Source of the DNA: Sphingomonas sp.
GTDB lineage: Bacteria; Pseudomonadota; Alphaproteobacteria; Sphingomonadales; Sphingomonadaceae
Length of the DNA stretch: 46,641 nucleotides
NCBI RefSeq assembly: GCF_025362505.1
Contig: NZ_JANYGG010000083.1
Span: 1-46,641 of the forward strand
Direction: 5' to 3'
Part shown: piece by piece, positions 7,903-15,684 of the stretch
Position numbering within the stretch: the first letter of the stretch is position 1
Layout: the number at the start of each line of letters is the position of its first letter
Program-made: the position numbers and the translations under genes
The notes under the pieces: generated by a model
The model's input: the letters and a program-made list of their open reading frames with translations, nothing else
What the model was told of the DNA's origin: nothing
The model's database searches: none

Positions 7903-8720
7903 GCGAGGACGTTCCCGCGGTGCTGACCGAGCTTGCCCCCGCAAAGCTCAACCTAGCGCTTCACATCCGCGGGCGTCGGCCCGATGGACGCCATGACATC
8001 GAGACGGTGTTCGCCTTCTGCCTGGATGGCGACCGGGTCGAGGCCATGGCTGGCGAGGGGCTGAGCCTGACCGTTGACGGGCCATTCGCGGATGCGCTGG
8101 CGGACGGGGACGACAACCTCGTCGTGCGCGCGGCGCGGGCACTGGCGGATGCGGCGGGGATCCCGGCCAATGCCGCCTTGCGGCTGCACAAGAAGCTGCC
8201 GGTCGCCTCCGGCATCGGTGGTGGATCGGCGGATGCGGCGGCGACGCTGCGATTGCTGACCAGGCTGTGGAGCATCGATCCGGCTCATGCAGCCCGTGTC
8301 GCCCCGGCGCTCGGCAGCGACGTTCCCGCCTGTTTACTGAGCATGACGTCACGTGGCGAGGGGACGGGCGACGCATTGCGCCTGCTGGACGCGGGCATTT
8401 CGGGAGCGCCCGTGTTGCTGGTCGCTCCGCACATCGCCTTGTCGACCCGCGACGTCTTCGCAGGCTGGGATGGCAATGACCTCGGTCCGCTTGGCGAATG
8501 GCGGGACGGACGAAACGACCTCGAAGCGCCCGCCCGAACGCTGGTTCCCGTCATCGGCGAGCTGGTCGACTGGCTCGATGGACAACCGGGCGCGACCGTC
8601 GTCCGCATGTCGGGTTCGGGCGCGACCTGCTTCGCGCTGTTCGACGGCGAGGCCAGCCGCGACTCCGCCGCTGCCGCCGTCCCCGCTGAATGGTGGCACC
8701 TCGCCACGGTGCTTCGCTGA
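7899..8720 (+). CDS. ispE: 4-diphosphocytidyl-2-C-methyl-D-erythritol kinase
   Basis: A 273-residue GHMP kinase that phosphorylates CDP-ME in the MEP isoprenoid pathway. The N-terminal LAPAKLNLALHIRGRRPDG holds the conserved Lys and Asn of the family. The ATP loop is PVASGIGGGSADAAATLRLL, and the C-terminal glycine motif is MSGSGATCFALF. The start is TTG at 7899, overlapping the TPR stop (TTGA); GTG at 7920 is the alternative. Its stop shares a base with the nnr start. ispD and ispF lie fused at 29032-30189, so two stretches of this window serve one pathway. Confidence 0.95.
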   Translation: MSEDVPAVLTELAPAKLNLALHIRGRRPDGRHDIETVFAFCLDGDRVEAMAGEGLSLTVDGPFADALADGDDNLVVRAARALADAAGIPANAALRLHKKLPVASGIGGGSADAAATLRLLTRLWSIDPAHAARVAPALGSDVPACLLSMTSRGEGTGDALRLLDAGISGAPVLLVAPHIALSTRDVFAGWDGNDLGPLGEWRDGRNDLEAPARTLVPVIGELVDWLDGQPGATVVRMSGSGATCFALFDGEASRDSAAAAVPAEWWHLATVLR

Positions 8721-10054
8721 TGCGCCCGATCCTCACCGCCGCCGCGATGCGCGCCGCCGATGCGGCCGCGATCGCCGCCGGCACGTCGGAGACCGAGTTG
8801 ATGGAGCGCGCCGGGGCCGCGCTGGCCGAGGCTGCGTGGCGGTTCACGGGCGGCATGGACACGCTGATCCTGTGCGGGCCGGGCAATAACGGCGGAGACG
8901 GTTATGTCGCCGCGCGGCACCTCGCGGAACGCGGCGTGGCGGTGCGAGTGGCCGCATTGGGCGATCCGAAAACCGATGCGGCGAGATGGGCGGCGGGACG
9001 GTGGAACGGCGGGGTCGAACCACTCTCGGCGATGACATCGCGAGCCCCGCTGCTGATCGATTGCCTGTTTGGAACCGGCCTGAAAAAAGGCGTGGAAGGC
9101 ATTGCGCTCGAAGCACTTATCAGACTTTCGTCAGCGTCGCGATTGTGCGTCGCCTGCGACCTGCCAAGCGGGGTCGACAGCGATTCGGGCGCGCTGCTCT
9201 CCGAGATAGTCGAGGCACAGCTTACCGTAACCTTCGGCGCGCTGAAGCCCGCCCACCGCCTCGCCCCGGCGATGTACCACTGCGGGCGGGTCGTCCTCGC
9301 CGACATCGGCATTCGCACCGACACCAGCTGGTTCGAGATCGGCGAGCCCGACCTCCCCGCACTTGACCCCGCCGGCCACAAATACAGCCGCGGCCTGGTC
9401 CACTTGCTCGCCGGCCAGATGCCCGGTGCGATCGCGCTCTCGGCCCACGCCGCCGCTCGTGCTGGCGCAGGCTATGTCCGCATCAGCACCTCGCGACCGA
9501 TTGACAACCTCCCGTCGGCGATCGTCCAGACGGAGACGGCTGAGGTCAGCGACCCGAAGATCGGCTGCCTCGTCGTCGGCCCCGGTCTCGGTGACATCCC
9601 GCCGGTCCTGACCCTCGCGCTGACCGGCGGACGCCCGGTGTTGATCGACGCCGACGCGATCGGCCTAGTCGGCGAGCCTGAGCGCCTTCGCGGCCATGAC
9701 ACCATTGTCACCCCCCACGCCGGCGAGTTCGCCAAGCTGTTCGGCGCCCTCCCCGGAAGCAAGGTGAACCAGACTCTCGCCGCCGCGCAGGCCAGCGGCG
9801 CCGTCATCGTTTACAAGGGCCCCGACACCATCGTCGCCGCGCCCGACGGTCGCGTCGGCTTCGCCCCGCCCGCGCCGGCCTGGCTCGCCAGCGCCGGAAC
9901 GGGCGATGTCCTTGCCGGGATCATTGCCGCGATGCGGGCAAGGGGCCTGCCCTCGTTCGAGGCGGCCTGCGCCGGCGTCTGGCTTCACGGCCGCGCCGCC
10001 GAGCGGGCCGGCCCGACGATGATCGCTGACGATTTGATCGAAGCGCTCAAGTGA
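8720..10054 (+). CDS. nnr: Bifunctional NAD(P)H-hydrate epimerase / ADP-dependent dehydratase
   Basis: A 444-residue fused enzyme that repairs hydrated NAD(P)H. The N-terminal YjeF_N epimerase domain (about 1-205) has LCGPGNNGGDGYVAARHLAE. The C-terminal ribokinase-like dehydratase (about 215-444) has VVGPGLGD, VLIDADAI, TPHAGEFAKLFG and the catalytic-Asp motif SAGTGDVLAGIIAA. The start at 8720 overlaps the ispE stop by one base (TGATG), and its own stop overlaps the next start (GTGA), so the whole run from 4599 to 11235 looks like one transcription unit. Confidence 0.95.
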   Translation: MRPILTAAAMRAADAAAIAAGTSETELMERAGAALAEAAWRFTGGMDTLILCGPGNNGGDGYVAARHLAERGVAVRVAALGDPKTDAARWAAGRWNGGVEPLSAMTSRAPLLIDCLFGTGLKKGVEGIALEALIRLSSASRLCVACDLPSGVDSDSGALLSEIVEAQLTVTFGALKPAHRLAPAMYHCGRVVLADIGIRTDTSWFEIGEPDLPALDPAGHKYSRGLVHLLAGQMPGAIALSAHAAARAGAGYVRISTSRPIDNLPSAIVQTETAEVSDPKIGCLVVGPGLGDIPPVLTLALTGGRPVLIDADAIGLVGEPERLRGHDTIVTPHAGEFAKLFGALPGSKVNQTLAAAQASGAVIVYKGPDTIVAAPDGRVGFAPPAPAWLASAGTGDVLAGIIAAMRARGLPSFEAACAGVWLHGRAAERAGPTMIADDLIEALK

Positions 10055-11235
10055 GCGAGCCGATCGTCCGCATCGCGGCGCGGGGAGACGGGGTCACGGC
10101 GAGCGGGCGCCACGCCCCCTTTGCCGCGCCGGGCGACCTGCTCCTTGACGACGGCACGATCGAGCCGGGCCTCGGTCATCAAGCGCCGCCGTGCCGCCAT
10201 TTCCCCAAGTGCGGCGGGTGCCAGCTCCAGCACCTCACCGACGCCGCCTACGCCACTTACTGCGAGCAGCGCATCACCGGCGCGCTCGCGCAGCACGGGA
10301 TCGAGACACAGATTCGCTCTGCCATGCTCTCGCCGCCGCGCTCACGCCGCCGCGCCTCGCTCCATGCGCTCCGCTCGGGCGGCGGGGTGGCGATCGGGTT
10401 TCACGAAGGCCAGTCGAAGCGGGTCGTCGACCTGCGCGAATGTCATGTCCTCGCTCCCGAACTGTTCGCGCTGGTCGCACCGCTGCGCGGTTTACTGGCA
10501 TCGATACTCAAGCCAAAGCGGATGGCGAGCGTCCAGCTGACCCTGGCGGATCAGGGGGTCGACGTCGGTCTTGCCGGGGTCGAAGCGGATGGGCTGGCGG
10601 CGGCCGAGGTGCTCACCGCGTTCGGCGAAAAACATCGCCTCGCGCGGCTTTCGCTCGACGAGGGATATGGCGCCGAGGTGCGCTACGAGCCGGTGCCGGC
10701 AACGGTGACTTTGTCGGAGGTGGGGGTGGCCCTGCCGGTCGGCGCATTCCTTCAGGCAACGAGCGGAGGGGAGGCGGCGTTGGTCGCGGCGGTTCGCGAG
10801 GCGACCGACGGTGCGCTCAAGCTCGCCGACCTGTTCGCCGGGCTCGGGACCTTTGCGCTCGCTGTCGATGGCGAAGTCGCCGCCGCCGAAGCATCGCGCG
10901 AGGCAATCCTGGCGCTGAAGGCGGCTGCAAGCATGGCAGGGCGCCCCGTCACAACCGCGCACCGCGACCTCTATCGCAACCCGCTTCAAGCGAACGAACT
11001 CAGTGGCTTCGACGCCGTCGTTCTCGATCCGCCGAGGGCCGGCGCGGCCGAGCAGGTCGCCACGCTCGCCGCCTCGACCGTTGACCGCATCGCTTATGTC
11101 GGCTGCAACCCGGCAACCTTCGCGCGCGATGCCGAGACGCTGGTCGGCGGCGGCTACCGGCTGCTGTGGGTGCAGCCGGTCGGCCAGTTCCGCTGGTCGA
11201 CCCACATCGAACTGGCCAGTTGCTTCAGCCGCTGA
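10051..11235 (+). CDS. TrmA/RumA-family RNA 5-methyluridine methyltransferase
   Basis: A 394-residue SAM-dependent RNA methyltransferase. Iron-sulfur ligands are probably Cys48, Cys54 and Cys57 (CRHFPKCGGCQLQH) and Cys131. The SAM-binding motif is LADLFAGLGTFAL, followed by LDPPRAGA, and the catalytic Cys352 lies in YVGCNPATFARD. The family methylates U747 or U1939 of 23S rRNA or U54 of tRNA, and sequence alone does not fix the target. The N-terminal TRAM-like part is short (about 40 residues). The start is GTG overlapping the nnr stop. It ends a few bases before the convergent MAPEG gene. Confidence 0.9.
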   Translation: MSEPIVRIAARGDGVTASGRHAPFAAPGDLLLDDGTIEPGLGHQAPPCRHFPKCGGCQLQHLTDAAYATYCEQRITGALAQHGIETQIRSAMLSPPRSRRRASLHALRSGGGVAIGFHEGQSKRVVDLRECHVLAPELFALVAPLRGLLASILKPKRMASVQLTLADQGVDVGLAGVEADGLAAAEVLTAFGEKHRLARLSLDEGYGAEVRYEPVPATVTLSEVGVALPVGAFLQATSGGEAALVAAVREATDGALKLADLFAGLGTFALAVDGEVAAAEASREAILALKAAASMAGRPVTTAHRDLYRNPLQANELSGFDAVVLDPPRAGAAEQVATLAASTVDRIAYVGCNPATFARDAETLVGGGYRLLWVQPVGQFRWSTHIELASCFSR

Positions 11236-11241
11236 GGCGCG

Positions 11242-11676
11242 TCAGCTGTGGAGGAGGCCGATCGCGGCGTGGAGCGTCAGTGCGAGGAGGCACAGCGTGG
11301 ACAGCGCGAACAGGATGAAGCGAACGAGGATGCGATTCCACGTTGCCTGGACGATGCTGTGCGCGATCCGGAGGCCGACATAAGTCCAGGCGAGCCCGAC
11401 GTTGAGCGGGAAGCTCTGGCCCATCAGGATCAGCGCGAAGACGATCGCGTAGAACAGCGTCGGCTGTTCCATCAGGTGGATATAATTGTGCGCCTTCCAC
11501 TGCGCCTTGTCGTCGACGACCCCGTCGAGTGCGCCGGGCTTGCCGCCAACGATGGTCGAGAGGTCGATGCCGACCTTCTTGAGTGCCGGCATCCGCGTGA
11601 CCACCATCCAACACAGCATTACGATCGACCAGGCGACGAGCGCGACGATCGGTCCGAGCAGCGGGTCATGAGTCAT
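11242..11676 (-). CDS. MAPEG-family integral membrane protein
   Basis: A 144-residue protein with four hydrophobic segments (near residues 8-28, 70-92, 95-110 and 115-138), the MAPEG topology. The conserved heart is AHNYIHLMEQPTLFYAIV, the region that binds glutathione in eukaryotic members; the substrate of bacterial relatives is mostly unknown. The start at 11676 follows a GGGGGAGA ribosome-binding site; a more upstream ATG at 11748 would read through the hairpin repeat. It lies downstream of the DHS-like gene, separated by a terminator-like hairpin. Confidence 0.85.
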   Translation of the reverse strand: MTHDPLLGPIVALVAWSIVMLCWMVVTRMPALKKVGIDLSTIVGGKPGALDGVVDDKAQWKAHNYIHLMEQPTLFYAIVFALILMGQSFPLNVGLAWTYVGLRIAHSIVQATWNRILVRFILFALSTLCLLALTLHAAIGLLHS

Positions 11677-11735
11677 CAGTGTTTCTCCCCCTAGTGAAGG
11701 GGAGAAGGTGGGTGAGAAGTTGGCGGAACGCAACC

Positions 11736-11768
11736 CTCCCCCTCCCACGCTGGCGGGAGGGGAAGGAT
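11736..11768 (-). terminator. Strong hairpin just after the DHS-like gene
   Basis: Immediately after the stop at 11770 the minus strand can form a GC-rich stem: CCTCCCGC pairing with GTGGGAGG around a four-base loop (11760-11741), extended by C and G runs on either side. There is no U tract, so it may be a Rho-assisted terminator or a 3'-end stabiliser. A second short inverted repeat (CCCCTAGTGAAGGGG, about 11689-11703) lies nearer the MAPEG start. Both resemble dispersed palindromic elements. Confidence 0.4.
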
Positions 11769-11769
11769 C

Positions 11770-12822
11770 CTAGTCGAACATCTTCGCGAAGGCGCGCTTC
11801 GCCCGAGTCTTCCACGCGCCCCGGTGCCAGGCGTCGCTGGCCAGCAGCGGCAGGACCGAGGTCGCTTCGGCGAACACCATCTGCTCCATCGCGGTTGACA
11901 CCTTGCCCCAGCTCGCCGCCTCCTGCAGCGTCGACGACGAGCAGGCCCCGTCGCGCACGTCGGCGACGGTGATCTGCACCGCGTATTTGTGCACCTCGAC
12001 ATCGTGATGGCCGAGGATCTCGGCGCAGACGACGGTGTCCTGGGTGAAGTTCTTCGGCACCCCGCCGCCGATCATCAGCAGGCCTGTAGTGCCCGCCTTG
12101 ATCTTGATGTCGGTCAGCTCGCGGAAGTCGGCGATGGCGTCGAGCACCATATAAGGCTTGCCCTCCTTCATGCGGTCGACCTGGTGCTTGACGAGGCCGA
12201 AGCCGGCCGACGAGTCGACGAATGCCGGGCAGAAGATCGGGACGTCATGCTCGTAAGCGAGCTTGACCAGGCTGTTGTCCTTCTTGCCGTTGCCCTCGGA
12301 TAGCCACTTGCCCATCTCGCGAATGAACGCGCGCGACGAATAGGGCTTGGGCTCGAGACTGTTGGCGATCTTGCCGATCGTGAAGTCGCAATCCTGGAGC
12401 TGCGTCTCGTCGATATAGGTGTCGTAAATGCGGTCGATGTAGAGAGAGCGCAGCGTGTCGTCGTCAGGGATTTCAAGCGCTTGGTAGTGCTTGTGACCAA
12501 GCGCTTCGAAGAAATCCATGTCGACGATGGTGGCGCCGGTAGCGACGATCGCGTCGACCATATTGGAGCGGACGAGCTCGGCATATAAGTCCATGCAACC
12601 GCCGGCCGAGGTCGAGCCGGCGATGACGAGGATGATCGAGCAGCTCTCGTCCTCGAGCATCTGGTTGTACAGGCTGGTGGCGCGCGCGAGGTCGCGGCTG
12701 GTGAACGACATCTTGCCCATCGCCTCAACGATCGGGCGCGCGTCGAAGCTGGTGATGTCGATATGCTCGACGACGCTCGAGAGCAGCTCGGCCTTGCGGG
12801 TGTCGTTGATCGGGGTGTTCAT
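11770..12822 (-). CDS. Deoxyhypusine synthase-like protein, probable homospermidine-type synthase
   Basis: A 350-residue protein of the NAD-dependent deoxyhypusine synthase family. The active-site Lys motif is GGGVPKNF (Lys257, aligning with the enzyme-imine Lys of eukaryotic DHS), followed by SWGKVS and AEATSVLPLL, which match the family's C-terminal block. STSAGG and VATGATIVD are Rossmann-type elements. Bacteria lack the eIF5A/hypusine substrate, and bacterial relatives are thought to transfer an aminobutyl group to a small amine such as putrescine, giving homospermidine. The neighbouring ornithine decarboxylase makes putrescine, which supports this. The start at 12822 follows GGAAGA. The exact product is an inference. 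Confidence 0.85.
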   Translation of the reverse strand: MNTPINDTRKAELLSSVVEHIDITSFDARPIVEAMGKMSFTSRDLARATSLYNQMLEDESCSIILVIAGSTSAGGCMDLYAELVRSNMVDAIVATGATIVDMDFFEALGHKHYQALEIPDDDTLRSLYIDRIYDTYIDETQLQDCDFTIGKIANSLEPKPYSSRAFIREMGKWLSEGNGKKDNSLVKLAYEHDVPIFCPAFVDSSAGFGLVKHQVDRMKEGKPYMVLDAIADFRELTDIKIKAGTTGLLMIGGGVPKNFTQDTVVCAEILGHHDVEVHKYAVQITVADVRDGACSSSTLQEAASWGKVSTAMEQMVFAEATSVLPLLASDAWHRGAWKTRAKRAFAKMFD

Positions 12823-12885
12823 GGTCAGTCTTCCACTTCGCTTGGACTCACCGTCATAAGGGGACGGGGAATACCCACAACGCGT

Positions 12886-12974
12886 CAATCCCGTGAACGC
12901 GGGAACCCATCTCCTGACCGCCGCCAAGGAGTCAAGCCGCTCGAGATGGATCCCCGCTTTCGCGGGGGTGACGA
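12886..12974. repeat. REP-like inverted pair (REPIN-type)
   Basis: Between the ODC stop and the DHS-like start lie two palindromic units in inverted orientation: TCCCGTGAACGCGGGA then ACCCATCTCC (12889-12914), and GAGATGGATCCCCGC with TTTCGCGGGGGTGACG (12943-12973). The second is close to the reverse complement of the first, with about 30 bases between. The unit GGATCCCCGC-TTTC-GCGGGGGTGACG resembles a dispersed palindrome common in sphingomonad genomes. It could also shape or terminate the ODC transcript. Confidence 0.65.
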
Positions 12975-12981
12975 TCGAAGT

Positions 12982-14205
12982 TTACAGCTTCACGACGTTG
13001 GAACGCGTTTCCGTCGCGACCGCTCCGTAAAGGCTCGCCATTGGCTCGTCCTCGACGATCACATTCTCGCCGACCGTGAACCCGTTGAATTGGGTGCGCA
13101 TCGCGCAGCCATAGGCGCCGAGCATGCCGATCTCGATGTAATCGCCGGCACGGACATCCCCGGGCAGTTCGAACGGACCCACCATATGGTCGAGATCGTC
13201 GCACGTCGGGCCGTAGAAGCTGAACGGCATCGACCGCACGTCGCTCGCTGGTTCGCGGACCAACGCCACCGGATAGCGCCACGCGATATGCGCCGCGTCG
13301 AACAGCGCGCCATAGGCGCCGTCGTTGATGTACAGCTCATCGCCGCGGCGCTTTTCGACGCGCACCAGCACGCTGGCATATTCGGCACACAACGCCCGCC
13401 CCGGCTCGCACCACAGCTCAGCCGAATAGCTGATCGGCAGCGCCTCGAACGTCCGGTGAATGACGTCGAAATAGGCTTCGAGTGGCGGCGGCTCCATCCC
13501 CGGATAGGACGACGGGAAACCTCCGCCGACATCGACGATGTCGACCGTGATCGCCGCGTCGACGATCGCGTCACGCACCCGGCTCATCGCTTCAGAGTAA
13601 GCCGCCGGGTTCATCGCCTGGCTTCCCACATGGAAGCAGATGCCCATCGCATCCGCCGCCTGGCGGGTAGCGAACAGCAGGCGGGTAAGCTCTGACGGAT
13701 CGGCGCCGAATTTAGTCGCGAGGCTGAGCTTGCTGTGGTCCGAACTGACCTGAATGCGCACGAGCAGGCTGAGATCGGTCGCGCCGCGAGTGGCGCTCAT
13801 GATCTTGTCGAGTTCGCCCATCGCGTCGAGGCTGAAGGTCTTCACGCCATGCTTGAAATAAGCCTCGGCGATCGCTTCCTCGGCCTTGACCGGGTGCATG
13901 AAGCACAGGGTCGACTCCGGCAGCGTCTCCGCCACCAGGCGCACTTCGCCGAGTGAAGCGACATCATAATGCGTCACGCCTTCCGCCCACAGGAGCTTCA
14001 GCAACTCCGGCGACGGGTTCGCTTTGACCGCATACAAGGCGCGCCCCGGAAACTTCTCGACGAAGTAACGGGCGGCCCGACGGGCGGCATGCGGACGTAG
14101 CAACGTAACCGGCTGCACCGGACGGAGCTTGGCGATCTCGGCAGCATTGGCGATGCCGACGGACGGGGCTTTCGCTAGCCCCAGCGCGCGATGATGCTTG
14201 TGCAA
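12982..14205 (-). CDS. Ornithine (or lysine) decarboxylase, fold-type III PLP enzyme
   Basis: A 407-residue PLP enzyme that makes putrescine (or cadaverine). The PLP Lys is Lys61 in YAVKANP. The phosphate and ring contacts are in CFHVGSQ and VDVGGGFP. EPGRALC and the catalytic GPTCDDLD (Cys335, Asp336, contributed across the dimer) follow. Length matches eukaryotic-type ODC, not the long inducible bacterial type. The start appears to be TTG at 14205, nine bases after GGAGG, and that Shine-Dalgarno is buried in a hairpin (separate entry). The DHS-like gene follows on the same strand after the REP pair. Confidence 0.92.
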   Translation of the reverse strand: MHKHHRALGLAKAPSVGIANAAEIAKLRPVQPVTLLRPHAARRAARYFVEKFPGRALYAVKANPSPELLKLLWAEGVTHYDVASLGEVRLVAETLPESTLCFMHPVKAEEAIAEAYFKHGVKTFSLDAMGELDKIMSATRGATDLSLLVRIQVSSDHSKLSLATKFGADPSELTRLLFATRQAADAMGICFHVGSQAMNPAAYSEAMSRVRDAIVDAAITVDIVDVGGGFPSSYPGMEPPPLEAYFDVIHRTFEALPISYSAELWCEPGRALCAEYASVLVRVEKRRGDELYINDGAYGALFDAAHIAWRYPVALVREPASDVRSMPFSFYGPTCDDLDHMVGPFELPGDVRAGDYIEIGMLGAYGCAMRTQFNGFTVGENVIVEDEPMASLYGAVATETRSNVVKL

Positions 14206-14210
14206 TTCAA

Positions 14211-14260
14211 GGGACCTCCAACAGTCAGTTCACGAAAGCTGCCTTGCGGTTGGAAGTCCC
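14211..14260 (-). promoter_or_regulatory. ODC leader hairpin masking the Shine-Dalgarno
   Basis: In the mRNA leader, GGGACTTCCAAC (14260-14249) pairs with GTTGGAGGTCCC (14222-14211) over 12 consecutive positions with one G-U, around a 26-base loop. The GGAGG ribosome-binding site (14219-14215) is entirely inside the helix, just before the TTG start at 14205. Translation should be off while the stem holds. Alphaproteobacterial ODC genes are known to carry the speF leader motif, a candidate polyamine-responsive element, and this may be a member. The match to that motif is unverified. Confidence 0.65.
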
Positions 14261-14448
14261 ATGGGGCAGCGAGGGAGGCGATATATGGGCGGGGGGCCGA
14301 CGATGCAACAGCTAATGGAACCGCGCGGATCGTGAAGCGGAACGATTTAGCGGACGCTCCACTCGCTTTGCCGATAGTCTCGTGAAATCAGTCTCTTGGG
14401 CCATGCAGGCTGAGGCAGGCGGCAACGAACCTGCCGATGAGGCCATGC

Positions 14449-14700
14449 TCAGCCGATGGCGAGGCGAACCTCACCCGGATCGACCTGAACCGGGTTGTAT
14501 CGCTCGACCGCCTGGGTCAGCATTTCGAGCTCGGCGGCGAGGGTTCGAAGTTCGGCGGCGAGCGCCTTGGGATCCGTCGTTCCAATGCCGGCCGCGGCAT
14601 CTATCAAGGATTCCAGCAGCATGGCAATGCACGGCAAGATCGTTTCTTCGATCCGTTCGAATGCCTCGTCTAGGCGAACCTGGCGTTGGAGCTCGGGCAT
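14449..14700 (-). CDS. Small helical hypothetical protein
   Basis: An 83-residue protein, not recognised. It is rich in Leu, Glu and Ala with heptad-like spacing (about residues 10-65), which suggests a helical hairpin or short coiled coil. It has no signal peptide and no membrane segment. Codon use fits the neighbours, and the opposite-strand frames do not look protein-like. It diverges from the small membrane protein at 14753, with a 12-bp perfect palindrome between the starts. A hairpin (GGCAGG and CCTGCC, about 14415-14435) follows the stop. Confidence 0.5.
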   Translation of the reverse strand: MPELQRQVRLDEAFERIEETILPCIAMLLESLIDAAAGIGTTDPKALAAELRTLAAELEMLTQAVERYNPVQVDPGEVRLAIG

Positions 14701-14719
14701 GAGCGTATATTAGGCGAAG

Positions 14720-14731
14720 TCGGTTAACCGA
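14720..14731. promoter_or_regulatory. 12-bp perfect palindrome in a divergent intergenic region
   Basis: TCGGTTAACCGA is its own reverse complement and sits between the two divergent small genes, 20 bases from one start and 21 from the other. It could be an operator for a dimeric regulator. No known motif is claimed. Confidence 0.3.
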
Positions 14732-14752
14732 TCATAAAAAGGGGCAGGAAAA

Positions 14753-14926
14753 ATGCACGCAATAAGCAATGCGGGGATGGCGCTTGCGATGATCGCCGCC
14801 TTCCTGTTGGGCGGAGTTGGGGTGCGACTGGCGCTCAAGGGCGATCCCGGAACCCGCCAGCGCGGGCTGCTGATGGTCGCCGCCGCGCTGGTGTTGATCG
14901 CGAATGTGCTGATCTGGACGCTCTGA
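14753..14926 (+). CDS. Small two-helix membrane protein
   Basis: A 57-residue protein with two predicted membrane helices: residues 7-27 (GMALAMIAAFLLGGVGVRLA) and 38-57 (GLLMVAAALVLIANVLIW), joined by the polar loop KGDPGTRQR. A good ribosome-binding site (AGGGGCAGGAA) precedes the ATG. The positive loop suggests both ends face the periplasm by the positive-inside rule. The family is not recognised. It ends 14 bases from the convergent hydrolase gene. Confidence 0.6.
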   Translation: MHAISNAGMALAMIAAFLLGGVGVRLALKGDPGTRQRGLLMVAAALVLIANVLIWTL

Positions 14927-14940
14927 TCAGCGGCTCACGA

Positions 14941-15594
14941 TCAGCGCTTGAAATCCTTGTCGAGCCGCATGTCGAGGTAATTGTCGACGCTGCCCATCAG
15001 CAGCGGCATCTCGTTGGCGAAGAAGTGGTTGGCGCCCGGGATGGTGTCGTGGTGGATGGTGATGTGGCGTTGGGTGCGCAGCTTGTCGACCAGCTTCTGG
15101 ACCGCGATCGGGGTGACGACCTCGTCAGCCTCGCCCTGGACGATGATGCCCGACGACGGGCAAGGCGCGAGGAAGCTGAAGTCGTACATGTTGGCCGGCG
15201 GGGCGATCGAGATAAAACCCTTGATCTCGGGGCGGCGCATCAGCAGCTGCATTCCGATCCACGCTCCGAAGCTGACTCCGGCGACCCAAGTCGTCTCCGC
15301 TTCCGGGTGGATCGACTGGACCCAGTCGAGCGCCGAGGCGGCGTCGGACAATTCGCCGATGCCATTGTCGAACAGCCCCTGGCTCTTGCCGACCCCGCGG
15401 AAGTTGAAGCGGAGGGTCGCAAAGCCGCGACGAACGAACGTTTGATAAAGCAGCTGCACGATCTTGTTGTTCATCGTGCCCCCGGCCTGCGGGTGCGAGT
15501 GAAGAATCAGTGCGACCGGCGCGCGCGGGCGCGGCCCCGGATTGAAACGGCCTTCGAGACGGCCTTCGGGACCGGGGAAAATAACTTCGGGCAT
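14941..15594 (-). CDS. Alpha/beta hydrolase (dienelactone-hydrolase-like)
   Basis: A 217-residue alpha/beta hydrolase. The oxyanion region is LILHSHPQAGGTMNN, the nucleophile is Ser108 in GVSFGAWIG, the acid is probably the Asp of GEADEVVTP, and the base is the His of PGANHFF. The substrate is unknown; the family includes small esterases and lipases. The start at 15594 was chosen because homologous sequence begins at MPEVIFPGPEGRLEG; an ATG at 15663 would add a Pro/Ser-rich stretch and run into the divergent promoter. It diverges from the desulfurase operon. Confidence 0.88.
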   Translation of the reverse strand: MPEVIFPGPEGRLEGRFNPGPRPRAPVALILHSHPQAGGTMNNKIVQLLYQTFVRRGFATLRFNFRGVGKSQGLFDNGIGELSDAASALDWVQSIHPEAETTWVAGVSFGAWIGMQLLMRRPEIKGFISIAPPANMYDFSFLAPCPSSGIIVQGEADEVVTPIAVQKLVDKLRTQRHITIHHDTIPGANHFFANEMPLLMGSVDNYLDMRLDKDFKR

Positions 15595-15684
15595 GGGGCT
15601 CGGTACGCTAGAGGGTGGCGGGAGAACGCCGAAGCTATATAGGCTTGGCGACCCCAAGCGCAATCTTCAGGGTATTCCACCGGC

